Made by a program: the position numbers and the translations under genes. A DNA stretch of 64,000 nucleotides from Atopostipes sp963558565 (lineage in GTDB: Bacteria; Bacillota; Bacilli; Lactobacillales; Carnobacteriaceae_A): assembly GCA_963558565.1 (NCBI GenBank), contig CAUWGX010000001.1, forward strand, positions 62,001-126,000. Direction: 5' to 3'. Positions 52,253 to 61,373 of this stretch are shown here, piece after piece. Numbering within the stretch: the first letter of the stretch is position 1; each line of letters starts with the position of its first letter. The notes under the pieces are model-generated. The model was given only the letters and a program-made list of their open reading frames with translations. It searched no databases and had not been told where the DNA came from.

Positions 52253-53755
52253 ATGAATAAGTCAAAACAAAGCAATAATCCTGAAAAATTGTTAAAAAAC
52301 ATGACAGAGTTACATGATGATATCCAAAAAGAAGGAAAAGAAATATTTGAATATTGGGCCGATAGTATTTCACGAAAAAGTTTTAAAGAAAGTGCGGAAA
52401 ATTTAAGTTATTATTTAGCTTTACGACATCATGATATTACAGAATTACAAACAAAACTCATCCCATGGGGGTTGTCGTCTTTAGGGCGCTTAGAGTCGAA
52501 AACACTCATCACGATTGAAGCTGTGATTGCGACTTTAGAGGATATTATAGACAGTGAAAGAAATACGAAACATCCAGATCCCGCTAAATTTGATTCGGGA
52601 CGTGTCCGCCTGCAAAAAAATACTAAAAAGATTTTTGGTAAAAAGCCAGACCATCGAACCACACGCATCATGGTAACTATGCCGGACAAAGCAGCGAAGG
52701 ATAAAGAATTAGTCCATGATTTAATTGCTGAAGGAATGAACGTTGCTCGAATTAATTGTGCGCATAATGGGCCGAAAGAATGGAAAAAAATGATTCAAAA
52801 CATTCAAAAGACGGCGAAAGAATTAGAAAAAGATGTTAGAATATTGATGGATATCGCTGGGCCTAAAATACGAACGGAATGGGTTTTCTCACACCAAAGT
52901 AAGCCTAAAGTCAAAAAAGGTGACTGTATTCGAATTACGCGCAACTTCGAAAAATTACCAAAAGAAGATGTGAATTTCACTGCTGGCTGTGGTCTCGATA
53001 TTATTTATGAACAAATTGAAAAGGGACAGCCGGTCCTTTATGATGATGGCGAGATGGAATCAATCATTAAAGAAGTTCATAAAGATGAATTTTTGTTGGA
53101 AGTCGTTAAGACAAAAGGAAAAAGTGTGCGCATTAAAGCTGAAAAAGGTTTAAACTTTCCCCAAAGCCATTTTTATTTCGAAACCTTGAATGAAAAGGAT
53201 CAGGAAGATATTCAATTCGCCTGTCAACATGCAGATATCATTGGCTACTCTTATGTGAATGATGGGCACGATATTCAATTGGTTCAAGAAGAAGTGGAGA
53301 AGAATATGGGCGCGGAGGTGAAGAATATAGCTTTAATGGCTAAAATAGAGACGGCCCGTGCTGCTCAAAACCTCCCTGAAATTATCTTTACGGCGGCTAG
53401 TAAACAGCCTTTCAGTGTCATGATTGCTCGAGGAGACTTAGCTGCAGAAAGTGGCTATATTGATCTCGCACGCTTACAACAAGAAATTATGTGGATGAGT
53501 GAAGCAGGGGATATCCCCGTGGTATGGGCGACAGAAGTACTAGATACTTTAGTCAGCGAAGGAGTGCCTACTCGTTCGGAGGTAACAGATGCGGCTGAAG
53601 GAACGCGGGCAGATTGTGTAATGCTCAATAAAGGGGACTATATTGTTGAAGGAGTGAATATGCTCAATGATATCATTGAACGAATGGAACCTTTGCAATA
53701 TAAAAAAACACCGACCCTCGGGAAATTAAATTTCAAAAGTACCAAAAAAAGTTAA
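52253..53755 (+). CDS. Atypical pyruvate-kinase-like protein with unknown N-terminal domain
   Basis: In this 500-residue protein, residues 138-480 follow the pyruvate kinase fold: MNVARINCAH (162-171), MDIAGPKIRT (199-208), MAKIETARAAQNLPEI (362-377), VMIARGDLAAESG (389-401) and VVWATEVLDTLVSEGVPTRSEVTDAAEG (423-450). The regulatory C-terminal domain is missing, and about 135 N-terminal helical residues are not part of any pyruvate kinase domain I know. Catalytic Arg, Lys, Glu and Asp positions are kept. The K+ site differs: Ala170 for Ser, Ile201 for Thr and Lys205 for the nearby Glu, as in K+-independent enzymes. ATG 52253 follows AAGGAGGG. It is probably not the main glycolytic enzyme. Confidence 0.82.
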   Translation: MNKSKQSNNPEKLLKNMTELHDDIQKEGKEIFEYWADSISRKSFKESAENLSYYLALRHHDITELQTKLIPWGLSSLGRLESKTLITIEAVIATLEDIIDSERNTKHPDPAKFDSGRVRLQKNTKKIFGKKPDHRTTRIMVTMPDKAAKDKELVHDLIAEGMNVARINCAHNGPKEWKKMIQNIQKTAKELEKDVRILMDIAGPKIRTEWVFSHQSKPKVKKGDCIRITRNFEKLPKEDVNFTAGCGLDIIYEQIEKGQPVLYDDGEMESIIKEVHKDEFLLEVVKTKGKSVRIKAEKGLNFPQSHFYFETLNEKDQEDIQFACQHADIIGYSYVNDGHDIQLVQEEVEKNMGAEVKNIALMAKIETARAAQNLPEIIFTAASKQPFSVMIARGDLAAESGYIDLARLQQEIMWMSEAGDIPVVWATEVLDTLVSEGVPTRSEVTDAAEGTRADCVMLNKGDYIVEGVNMLNDIIERMEPLQYKKTPTLGKLNFKSTKKS

Positions 53756-53782
53756 GCAATGATTGAAACGGGAAGATGAGAT

Positions 53783-54349
53783 ATGAGTAAAATGCTGGAA
53801 GAAAACGTTACGCGTTGTGAATGGATTCAAGGAAAGCCTAGTTACTATGTGAAGTATCATGATGAAGTATGGGGCAAACCTGAATATAACGACCAAGCGT
53901 TGTTTAAATGGTTAAGTTTAGAAATTTTTCATATTGGATTATCTTGGCAATTAGTCCTATCCAAGTACCATCATTTTTTAAAAGCCTTTGATCACTTTGA
54001 TTACCAAAAAGTAGCCTCTTATGATGAAAAGAAAATTGAGGAACTGATGAATAACCCAAAGATTATTCGTTATCGTCGAAAAATTGAAGCAACAATTAAT
54101 AATGCGAATCGATTTCTGGAAGTGCAAGAAGAATTCGGCCAGTTTTCTGATTATATTTGGTCCTTTACTGACGACAAACAAATTGTCCGGCAGACGGGAC
54201 CAGAATTAACGAAGAGTCCCTTAAGTGATGCCGTAACGAAGGATTTAAAGCAACGGGGCTTTAAATTTATTGGTTCCGTCACGATTTATTCTTACCTACA
54301 AGCTATCGGTATTCTAAATGACCATGATCTAGCTTGCGATTTTCGCTAA
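53783..54349 (+). CDS. tag: DNA-3-methyladenine glycosylase I
   Basis: The 188-residue base-excision enzyme removes 3-methyladenine from alkylated DNA. The zinc-snap residues are visible: Cys in VTRCEW, His in YHDEVWG, and His and Cys in NDHDLAC near the C-terminus. The catalytic pocket motif is LEIFHIGLSW, and FIGSVTIYSYLQAIG matches the family. ATG 53783 follows GGAAGATGAG. It lies 27 bp after the pyruvate-kinase-like gene and is probably cotranscribed. Confidence 0.93.
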   Translation: MSKMLEENVTRCEWIQGKPSYYVKYHDEVWGKPEYNDQALFKWLSLEIFHIGLSWQLVLSKYHHFLKAFDHFDYQKVASYDEKKIEELMNNPKIIRYRRKIEATINNANRFLEVQEEFGQFSDYIWSFTDDKQIVRQTGPELTKSPLSDAVTKDLKQRGFKFIGSVTIYSYLQAIGILNDHDLACDFR

Positions 54350-54362
54350 AATATGGAATATA

Positions 54363-54396
54363 AAAAAGCCTTCGAGTTCAACTCAAAGGCTTTTTG
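54363..54396. terminator. Bidirectional terminator
   Basis: AAAAAGCCTT and AAGGCTTTTT enclose a GAGT/ACTC inner stem. It separates tag from the convergent DJ-1/PfpI gene. Confidence 0.85.
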
Positions 54397-54406
54397 TTTG
54401 TTTCGG

Positions 54407-54922
54407 TTAGTTTTTAAGCGCATTTACAATCGCTTCGTTGAATTGAGGAAGGTCATCAGGTGTACGGCTTGAAACGAGACCGGAATCATCAATAACAACT
54501 GCTTCGTCTATATAGTTTCCGCCAGCATTTTTCACATCAACAGCGACTTGACTGACTGAAGTAGCATCTTTTCCTTGAAGAACATCCGCATTGACGAGCA
54601 ATTGTGGTGCATGGCAGATGGAGAAAATAGGTTTTTCTGCATTTGCAAAATGACGAGTAAATTCTAAGAAGCGATCATCACCACGTAAGCTGTCCGGAGA
54701 ATAACCTCCAGGGATTAGTAAAGCATCATAGTCTTCAGGGTTGGCGTCATCAATTCCTAAATCTGTTTCGATTTGTGCTTCCCCTTGTTTACCAGTCACT
54801 GTTTGACCAGCTTCTGGTCCAATCACGGTGACTTCATGACCTGCTTCGACTAATGCGTCTCTTGGTGACGTAAATTCGACATCTTCAAATAATTCGGTCA
54901 TTACTGTTGCAACTTTTGCCAT
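54407..54922 (-). CDS. DJ-1/PfpI family protein (type 1 glutamine amidotransferase-like)
   Basis: The 171-residue single-domain protein has the DJ-1/PfpI nucleophile elbow with Cys in SICHAPQLL (near residue 102), the conserved Glu in ELFEDVEF (near 14), and the LLIPGGYSPD loop. Members are described as general-stress proteins, proteases or deglycases that repair glycated proteins; which activity applies cannot be told. ATG 54922 follows AAGGAGG. It is monocistronic with its own promoter. Confidence 0.9.
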   Translation of the reverse strand: MAKVATVMTELFEDVEFTSPRDALVEAGHEVTVIGPEAGQTVTGKQGEAQIETDLGIDDANPEDYDALLIPGGYSPDSLRGDDRFLEFTRHFANAEKPIFSICHAPQLLVNADVLQGKDATSVSQVAVDVKNAGGNYIDEAVVIDDSGLVSSRTPDDLPQFNEAIVNALKN

Positions 54923-54967
54923 AAATTCGTTCCTCCTTAAATAATCTCTTTCTTTTCGTCCGTTTTT

Positions 54968-54996
54968 AATTTACCAATAGAAAATAAACATTTCAA
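54968..54996 (-). promoter_or_regulatory. Promoter of the DJ-1/PfpI gene
   Basis: On the minus strand TTGAAA (54991-54996), a 17-bp spacer and TAAATT (54968-54973). Confidence 0.5.
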
Positions 54997-55076
54997 CTGA
55001 TTTGCTTGAGGAGAAAATGAAAGGTTTGAATAATTTTTAAAGAAAACGTGAAAGACTAAGTGAATATCTAGAAGGA

Positions 55077-55085
55077 TGGTATAAT
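55077..55085 (+). promoter_or_regulatory. Extended -10 promoter of the amylase gene
   Basis: TGGTATAAT is a perfect extended -10 element 41 bp before the start codon; the -35 is weak. Confidence 0.5.
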
Positions 55086-55126
55086 AGATTATAACATTCT
55101 AAACAAATAAAAGAGGTGGGGTAGAA

Positions 55127-56584
55127 ATGTTAGAGAATGGAGTTATGCTGCAAGCTTTTGAATGGTATTTACCCAATGACGGTCAATATTATAAAAATTT
55201 AAAGTCAAAGATTGAAGACTTAAAAAAGAAGGGCTTTAATGCGATTTGGCTACCGCCTGTTTACAAAGCAACGGGAACGGATGATGTCGGTTATGGTATT
55301 TATGACTTGTTTGATTTAGGCGAGTTTGACCAAAAAGGAGCAGTTCGAACAAAGTATGGGACTTTACCTGAACTACAAGCCTTAATCGAAGAACTCCACC
55401 GGCAAGATATGGAAGTCTTTGTAGATGTTGTTTTAAATCATAAAGCTGGGGCTGACTTTACGGAAGAATTTGAAGTCGTCCAAGTCGATGAAGAAAACCG
55501 CCTACAAGAAATTTCTGAGCCTCACCTCATTGAAGGATGGACAGGGTTTAATTTTCCTGGAAGAAAGGGCAACTATTCAACCTTTACATGGTCTTCTGCT
55601 CATTTCTCGGGCATTGATTATGATCAGAAAAAAGAGCGGACGGGGATCTTTAAGATATTAGGTGAAAATAAGCGCTGGAGTGAGAAAGTTTCGAATGAAA
55701 AAGGAAATTATGATTATCTCATGTTTGCGGATATTGACCATAAACACCCTGAAGTACAAGCAGAGCTTTTCTATTGGGGCGAATGGATTATAGATAAGTT
55801 AAACATCGATGGGATGCGTTTTGATGCGTTGAAACACATTGATGGCGATTTTATGGAAGCTTTTTTAAAACATTTAGAGGAAAAATCGGATAAAGAACTA
55901 TACTTTTTTGGCGAGTATTGGATGTATGATGCAGAAGAAAAGAATCAATATTTAGATAAAATAAAATACAATACCGATTTATTTGATGTAGCGTTGCATT
56001 ATAATATGGAACAAGCGGCCAATGATAGTGCAAATTATGATCTACGAAAAATCTTTGATCATACACTCGTACAGGAACACCCTACGATCGCTGTGACATT
56101 TGTCGACAATCATGATAGTCAACCGGGCCAAGCTTTAGAGTCTTTTGTAGCGGCTTGGTTCAAAAAGATTGCCTATGGTCTTATTTTACTTCGAAAAGAT
56201 GGCTATCCTTGTGTATTTTATGGTGATTACTATGGGGTAGAAGGAGAACACTCGGTCACTGGACAGAAAGAAATGATCGACCAACTGATTTCTATTCGAA
56301 AACGTTATGCTTATGGTGAACAGACAGATTATATGGAAGCTAAAGATTTAATCGGCTGGATTCGCCATGGCGATGAGGATCATCCAGGTACACTGGCAGT
56401 AGTCATTTCAACAGGTGATGCGAATACATTGCGGATGCAAGTCGGGGATGTTCACGCCGGGAAAATATTTGTCGAATTAACCGGAGACAATGCGCATGAA
56501 ATCGAGATTGATGAAGAAGGTTATGCGAATTTTGAAGTAGGGCCAGGCACGCTCACTTGTTGGGCAGAAAAACTCGCTGATTAA
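55127..56584 (+). CDS. Cytosolic alpha-amylase (GH13)
   Basis: The 485-residue alpha-1,4-glucan hydrolase has no signal peptide, so it should act inside the cell on glycogen or imported maltodextrin. GH13 regions are clear: DVVLNHKAGAD, IDGMRFDALKHI with the catalytic Asp, FFGEYW with the acid/base Glu, and FVDNHDSQPG with the third Asp. The start motif VMLQAFEWYLP is typical of the GH13_5 subfamily (AmyS/AmyA cytosolic type). ATG 55127 follows AGGTGGGG. The phospholipase D-type gene follows after 32 bp and is probably in the same operon. Confidence 0.95.
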   Translation: MLENGVMLQAFEWYLPNDGQYYKNLKSKIEDLKKKGFNAIWLPPVYKATGTDDVGYGIYDLFDLGEFDQKGAVRTKYGTLPELQALIEELHRQDMEVFVDVVLNHKAGADFTEEFEVVQVDEENRLQEISEPHLIEGWTGFNFPGRKGNYSTFTWSSAHFSGIDYDQKKERTGIFKILGENKRWSEKVSNEKGNYDYLMFADIDHKHPEVQAELFYWGEWIIDKLNIDGMRFDALKHIDGDFMEAFLKHLEEKSDKELYFFGEYWMYDAEEKNQYLDKIKYNTDLFDVALHYNMEQAANDSANYDLRKIFDHTLVQEHPTIAVTFVDNHDSQPGQALESFVAAWFKKIAYGLILLRKDGYPCVFYGDYYGVEGEHSVTGQKEMIDQLISIRKRYAYGEQTDYMEAKDLIGWIRHGDEDHPGTLAVVISTGDANTLRMQVGDVHAGKIFVELTGDNAHEIEIDEEGYANFEVGPGTLTCWAEKLAD

Positions 56585-56616
56585 ATGCAAGTAGAGGCTA
56601 GGAAGGTAGTAACGGA

Positions 56617-58014
56617 TTGAAATTAACGATAATTATTTTAATTGGTTTTTTAGCATATATTGTGATCGGGTCCATCCTCCCCAATCTAAAAAAGATAAAT
56701 ATTACTGAACAAACGAAAGAACAACTGGATGAAAAAACATTTACTAAAGACACAACAGGCGTAGATCGTGCAGCCCTCATTGCCGAAGCAACAGAAGCTT
56801 TGAATATACGGATGGAAATGGTCCGAGCAGCTGAACATACTATCGACATTGTTATGTATAAAATTGTAGATAGCGAGAGTACTCGTGCTTTCTTTGGCGA
56901 AGTATATGATGCTGCTGAACGTGGGGTGAAAGTGAACCTATTAGTCAATGGGCTTACTTATTTATTTTACGGGAACCAATCTTATATGACGGCTCTGAGT
57001 ACTCATGAAAATATAACGGGTAGGATTTATAATCCGGTCAATTTATTTAAACCGGGTTCTTTGCAAAATTTAATGCACGATAAAATGATACTGATTGATG
57101 ATCGATATTTACTTTTAGGTGGACGGAACGTGGATGAACGCCATTTTAGACCAAATGGCTATAGCAAATCCGTCGCTCATGATTTAGAAGTTTTTGTGGT
57201 TAATACAAAAGCCCAAGGCACCAGCAGCAGTGTCATTATTGAGGTTAGGCAATATATTCAAAAACTTTATGATTATAAACGAACAAAAAGGGTAAAAGCA
57301 AAAGACCGCACGCATTACATTCAAAAAATACAAAAAGCAAAAGCTCATTATCCTTTATCGAATCCTCAATTTTATCAAAAATCTTTAGCGGATTTTATCG
57401 AAAAGACTGTTGCGACCAATAAAATTACCTTCATTCACAATCCGATTACAGCGAAGAAAAAAGAACCCACATTAGGTTACCAGCTACGAAAACTAGCTCT
57501 AAATGCGCAGAAATCAGTCATCATCCAAACCCCATATATTACGGGGAACCAAACAATATTATCAACTTTACGTCATATAGCGCAGCGTGTAACTGTAACC
57601 GTCCAAACAAATTCGCCCGCGTCTACGCCTAATTTTTTCGCTTATTCCAATTATTATGGCCAACGGCAGAAAATGATTAAAACAAATGCTGCGATTTACG
57701 AATTGCAAAGTACGGATTCTGTTCACAAAAAAACCTTCGTCATCGATGATCATCTTTCAATGATTGGTACATTTAATATGGATGATCGTAGTTTATACAT
57801 AAATACCGAAGTCATGTTAGTGATTGATAGCGAACCATTGACGGCAGAACTGATCCAAGAGGCTAAAAAATTTCAAAAACAATCGTTGAAATTAAAGGGT
57901 ACTAATGAATATGAAATGGCTCCCTCTGTAGAAGAAGTACCGGCTTCTTTTCTTAAAAAGAGTTTATTGTGGGCTTCTTTTGTTCTATTAAAAAGCTTTC
58001 AATTTTTACTTTAG
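56617..58014 (+). CDS. Phospholipase D/cardiolipin synthase-like membrane protein
   Basis: The 465-residue protein has an N-terminal membrane anchor (about residues 3-20), two HKD catalytic motifs and a C-terminal hydrophobic segment (about 446-465). The HKD motifs are MHDKMILIDDRYLLLGGRN in the first half and VHKKTFVIDDHLSMIGTFN in the second. This is the pseudo-dimeric phospholipase D fold. It lacks the two N-terminal membrane helices of ordinary bacterial cardiolipin synthases and resembles the single-anchor YmdC/ClsC-like group, but the reaction is not certain. The start is TTG 56617, ten bases after AGGAAGG. Confidence 0.85.
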   Translation: MKLTIIILIGFLAYIVIGSILPNLKKINITEQTKEQLDEKTFTKDTTGVDRAALIAEATEALNIRMEMVRAAEHTIDIVMYKIVDSESTRAFFGEVYDAAERGVKVNLLVNGLTYLFYGNQSYMTALSTHENITGRIYNPVNLFKPGSLQNLMHDKMILIDDRYLLLGGRNVDERHFRPNGYSKSVAHDLEVFVVNTKAQGTSSSVIIEVRQYIQKLYDYKRTKRVKAKDRTHYIQKIQKAKAHYPLSNPQFYQKSLADFIEKTVATNKITFIHNPITAKKKEPTLGYQLRKLALNAQKSVIIQTPYITGNQTILSTLRHIAQRVTVTVQTNSPASTPNFFAYSNYYGQRQKMIKTNAAIYELQSTDSVHKKTFVIDDHLSMIGTFNMDDRSLYINTEVMLVIDSEPLTAELIQEAKKFQKQSLKLKGTNEYEMAPSVEEVPASFLKKSLLWASFVLLKSFQFLL

Positions 58015-58153
58015 ATTAGAAAGAGAAACTCAAAACGATTGAACAATTAAAAAGAGGTTTTCGTGAACGATCAGAACTGGCCATCTTTAGGATTATCTTT
58101 TTGCTCATTTATTTAGTAGAATAAGAGAGAACATAAATAACAAGGAGATGAAT

Positions 58154-58777
58154 ATGTATAACAGTAAAGAAGACCAGGCAATGGATAAATTATTGAATAT
58201 CGAAACAACAGGATTGATTGAATGGCCCCGAGGAGTCAATCTAGACTATTTCCGCACTGAATCGTCTTCCTATAAAGATTTAGATCGCTTGATCAAGCAC
58301 TATGATTTTCGAGGGCATAGTCGTTTAGTCGATTATGGTAGTGGAAAAGGGCGCATCGTTTTCTATTTCAATTATCGTTTAGGCATTCCTACAACCGGGA
58401 TTGAAGTTAACCAAGTAACCTTTTCTCATTTAACACAAAATTTAGCGAACTATGCGGAGATATTTCCAAAAAAAGCCGCGGATATTGTATTAACTGACGA
58501 GAAAGCTGAAGAATATGAAGTAAAACCGACTGATGATATTTTTTATTTCTTTAATCCATTTACTATTAATATTTTCGAAAAAGTCATGCATAAAATTGAA
58601 CAATCTTTAGAGGAGCACCCTCGTGAAGCAGATATTATTCTTTATTATCCAGGGGTCGCTTATTCATATTATTTGGATCGACATTCGTCTTTTGATCTGA
58701 TCCAAACCATTAAAAACCCTAAATATTTTCTCAATAGCCGCGAATGCTTTAAAGTCTATCGGCATCTTCCTCATTAA
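58154..58777 (+). CDS. Class I SAM-dependent methyltransferase
   Basis: The 207-residue cytosolic protein has a Rossmann-type methyltransferase core: motif I VDYGSGKGR (near residue 60), the acidic end of strand 2 in TGIEVN, and FYFFNPFT at the motif IV position. The first 40 residues are variable. The substrate is unknown. ATG 58154 is preferred because AAGGAG at 58142-58147 is adjacent to ATG 58148. It stands alone and ends in a shared terminator. Confidence 0.85.
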   Translation: MYNSKEDQAMDKLLNIETTGLIEWPRGVNLDYFRTESSSYKDLDRLIKHYDFRGHSRLVDYGSGKGRIVFYFNYRLGIPTTGIEVNQVTFSHLTQNLANYAEIFPKKAADIVLTDEKAEEYEVKPTDDIFYFFNPFTINIFEKVMHKIEQSLEEHPREADIILYYPGVAYSYYLDRHSSFDLIQTIKNPKYFLNSRECFKVYRHLPH

Positions 58778-58780
58778 CTA

Positions 58781-58827
58781 AAAACTCTTAAGTGATTAGT
58801 GAAAACTAAACGCTTAAGAGTTTTTTA
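58781..58827. terminator. Bidirectional terminator
   Basis: AAAACTCTTAAG pairs with CTTAAGAGTTTT over a 22-base loop, followed by TT runs. It separates the methyltransferase and ABC permease genes. Confidence 0.8.
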
Positions 58828-58831
58828 TTGA

Positions 58832-60460
58832 TTAAAGATTAAATTTTGTCCAGAATTTAGTCGCTGCATATTTGTACAGACCAAACGGCAGGAGGATTAA
58901 GAGAAGGAAGACACCAATTGATAAATATAAACGAATGGAACTTTCAATGATTAGAGCGAACCAGAATAAAAAGGCTATCGTCACCAGCACCCCTAAAAAG
59001 ATAAGCAGTAACTGGGAAAAGATACGAACAACTTGTCCTAATCCTCTTTGCATCAATTCTGAAAAATTATCCCAAGACAAGTTTAATAGTCGATAATCAC
59101 GCATATAGTAATATAAGGAGCTGATGTAGGTTGTCGCTGTATAACCACCTAAAAGAACAATGACCGGCATGAAATCAGCGCCTAAATAAATTAAGAGCAG
59201 CACGATCGCCAACGCCCCCAACACCCACTCAGTAAAGAAGGCGAAGTAAAATTTTGCTTTTAAATACCTACGAAAAGAGAGCGGCAACGATTTGATATAG
59301 TGATAATTTTCTTTATCAAAAGAAATAATTACGCCACTAATTGACGTTTCCGTAATCATAACAAATCCAAGACCTGCACCAACCACTAAATAAGCACCCC
59401 AAAGATGTGGAATCGTTTCTAGTACACCAAAATCAATCCCTGCACCATTAAACAAGATAGGTGCAAACATGATAAGCGGGAAGTAAAACTTCGAAAAGAG
59501 TATTTGTAAAATAAGTGTTGTATCTGTCAATTGCCGCATTTGATATTGCATAAAAACAAGGGGTTTTGAATTTGTTGATAGTTGAGTAGGTTGTTTGTTT
59601 TTTCGTTGTTTTGTTGAATCTTTTTTCGAAGGAAGTGGTTGTGCTTCTTCGAAATAAAGTTTAGGAATTATCCATTTATAAGTTAAAACCAATAAGATGA
59701 AAGCTACAAGAGTCCATAAACCAACTTGGGACCAACCTAGTAAACGACTACCTGGGATAAATATTTTATAAAAGCCTATAAATAAAGGATTAATGTCATT
59801 ATCTACAAGGCCGGCACCCGGAACCGCTTCGGTTGTATCCGTTTGGTAGATATTTGTAAAAACAAGAACAAAAAATAAGACGTCAATAAAAATCATAAAA
59901 ATCTTTTTATGTTTTCTAAAAAAAGACCATTGATGAAGCAATTGCAACAAGAAAAAGACCGCTAATATTGTCACAGACATAATCAACAATGTACTAAAAA
60001 GAGCAATAGGAAGCACTAAAAGAAAAGAATGATGGGTTTGTAAGCCTAAAATAGAAATTAAAATGAAAGGCATTATAAAATAAGCAAAAGTAGAGAAAAA
60101 AAGCGTCATAATTTTCGCTGAGAATAGTTCATTTAAAGAAAAAGGCAGCGATAAATAAGCACTTAAATCTACATTGTCATAAAACAAACTATAAATTAAT
60201 TGGAAAACTTGTAAGATAGCGAATAAAATAACAAAACTAATTGTTTCTGTAAAAATCCCCGGATATTCAGCCAGTGATAAGTTAAAAATAATGGATCCGA
60301 ATAAAAAAGCAAATAATAACATCATAGCGCCATTTTGAAGCAAAACTCGCCAATAAACATTGCGCTTTTCCATCTTATGCGCTCGGTTATTATTATTCAT
60401 TTGTCGGTTGGCTTGTAAAAGATCAACTTCAACTAATTCTTTCACTTGTTTCAAGCGCAT
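58832..60460 (-). CDS. ABC transporter permease (large ABC-2-like membrane protein)
   Basis: The 542-residue membrane protein has about 12 predicted helices in two blocks (residues 45-220 and 310-540). A charged, Lys/Gln-rich cytosolic loop near 275-300 separates them. It follows the ATPase gene in a TAATG overlap, so the two form one transporter. The layout resembles the multi-helix exporter permeases encoded with single ATPases in Lactobacillales. No conserved residue tells the substrate; peptide, bacteriocin or drug export is possible. Confidence 0.8.
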   Translation of the reverse strand: MRLKQVKELVEVDLLQANRQMNNNNRAHKMEKRNVYWRVLLQNGAMMLLFAFLFGSIIFNLSLAEYPGIFTETISFVILFAILQVFQLIYSLFYDNVDLSAYLSLPFSLNELFSAKIMTLFFSTFAYFIMPFILISILGLQTHHSFLLVLPIALFSTLLIMSVTILAVFFLLQLLHQWSFFRKHKKIFMIFIDVLFFVLVFTNIYQTDTTEAVPGAGLVDNDINPLFIGFYKIFIPGSRLLGWSQVGLWTLVAFILLVLTYKWIIPKLYFEEAQPLPSKKDSTKQRKNKQPTQLSTNSKPLVFMQYQMRQLTDTTLILQILFSKFYFPLIMFAPILFNGAGIDFGVLETIPHLWGAYLVVGAGLGFVMITETSISGVIISFDKENYHYIKSLPLSFRRYLKAKFYFAFFTEWVLGALAIVLLLIYLGADFMPVIVLLGGYTATTYISSLYYYMRDYRLLNLSWDNFSELMQRGLGQVVRIFSQLLLIFLGVLVTIAFLFWFALIIESSIRLYLSIGVFLLLILLPFGLYKYAATKFWTKFNL

Positions 60461-61224
60461 TATAAATCACCTGTTTCTGAATCAATCGCTGATGGCTGTT
60501 CTTCCGCTTCTCGGCCAGCGATGCGTAAATAAATAGTTTCTAAAGATTCATTTTCATTTTGCGCTTGTAATTCACCGATGGTTCCTTTGTAGAGAACTTC
60601 TCCTTTTCGTAAAATGACAATTTCATCACATAGCTCTTGGGCATCCGTTAGATGGTGCGTAGAGAAAAGCACAATATTCCCCGCAGCGGCATGTTCGCGC
60701 ATCATTTGTTTCAGATCATAAGCTGCTTGCGGATCAAGCCCAGTCATCGGTTCATCTAACACCCAAATGTTTGGATTAGCTAGTAGAGCACCCACTAAAA
60801 AAGTTTTTTGGCGCATACCGTGCGAAAAAGTTTCAATCAGATCGTCAGCGTTTTCGGCAATATCAAATAATTCTGTATAATATTGCAGTCTTTTCCCAAA
60901 TTGATCGTCAGACAGTTCATAAGCAGTGCCCATCAACTCCCAATATTCCTTCGCTTTCAAACGTAAAAAGATATTTGGATTATCCGCGACATAGCCGATT
61001 TTTGTTTTTATTTCATTTCGATGTTCCGCAAGTAATTTACCATCGACATGTATTTCACCGGACGTTTGGTTAATAATACTGACTAAAATTTTAATCGCCG
61101 TTGATTTACCGGCTCCGTTATGACCAATTAAGCCAAAAATTTGTCCATCGTCAATTTTAAAAGAGACATCACTTAAAGCTGTGGTATCTCCATAATTTTT
61201 AGTAATATTTTGAAATTCAATCAT
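60460..61224 (-). CDS. ABC transporter ATP-binding protein
   Basis: The 254-residue ATPase has Walker A GHNGAGKST (about residues 35-43), Q-loop, signature FSHGMRQK, Walker B IWVLDEP and switch His in FSTHH. It is of the exporter-type ABC-2 group, with a DxxGL (MTGLDP) D-loop. ATG 61224 is preceded by AAGGAGG at ideal spacing; a longer frame reaching 61341 runs over the promoter and is rejected. The 3' end overlaps the permease start by one base. Confidence 0.93.
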   Translation of the reverse strand: MIEFQNITKNYGDTTALSDVSFKIDDGQIFGLIGHNGAGKSTAIKILVSIINQTSGEIHVDGKLLAEHRNEIKTKIGYVADNPNIFLRLKAKEYWELMGTAYELSDDQFGKRLQYYTELFDIAENADDLIETFSHGMRQKTFLVGALLANPNIWVLDEPMTGLDPQAAYDLKQMMREHAAAGNIVLFSTHHLTDAQELCDEIVILRKGEVLYKGTIGELQAQNENESLETIYLRIAGREAEEQPSAIDSETGDL

Positions 61225-61243
61225 TGTAAAACCTCCTTTTTTG

Positions 61244-61260
61244 ATTATAGCACACGTGCT
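61244..61260 (-). promoter_or_regulatory. Promoter of the ABC transporter operon with overlapping inverted repeat
   Basis: On the minus strand an extended -10 TGCTATAAT covers 61244-61252. An inverted repeat AGCAC-AC-GTGCT at 61249-61260 overlaps its upstream edge, where a repressor could bind. The -35 is weak. Confidence 0.4.
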
Positions 61261-61322
61261 TTGAAAAATAATTTCTTCATGAGAAAAATAATATAAAATT
61301 AGATTAATCGTATGAAAACGTG

Positions 61323-61328
61323 TATAAT
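61323..61328 (+). promoter_or_regulatory. Possible -10 element for the YczE-type gene
   Basis: TATAAT 46 bp before the start; no good -35 is visible. Confidence 0.35.
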
Positions 61329-61373
61329 TCGAGCAAGTCAATGTTTGCTTAAAAAAGAGAAGGGGAGAACTGG

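Noticed and set aside
61311..61326. Possible CcpA cre site upstream of the YczE-type gene (ATGAAAACGTGTATA)
   Set aside because: Two key positions in the right half disagree with the consensus, so it is not better than chance in AT-rich DNA.
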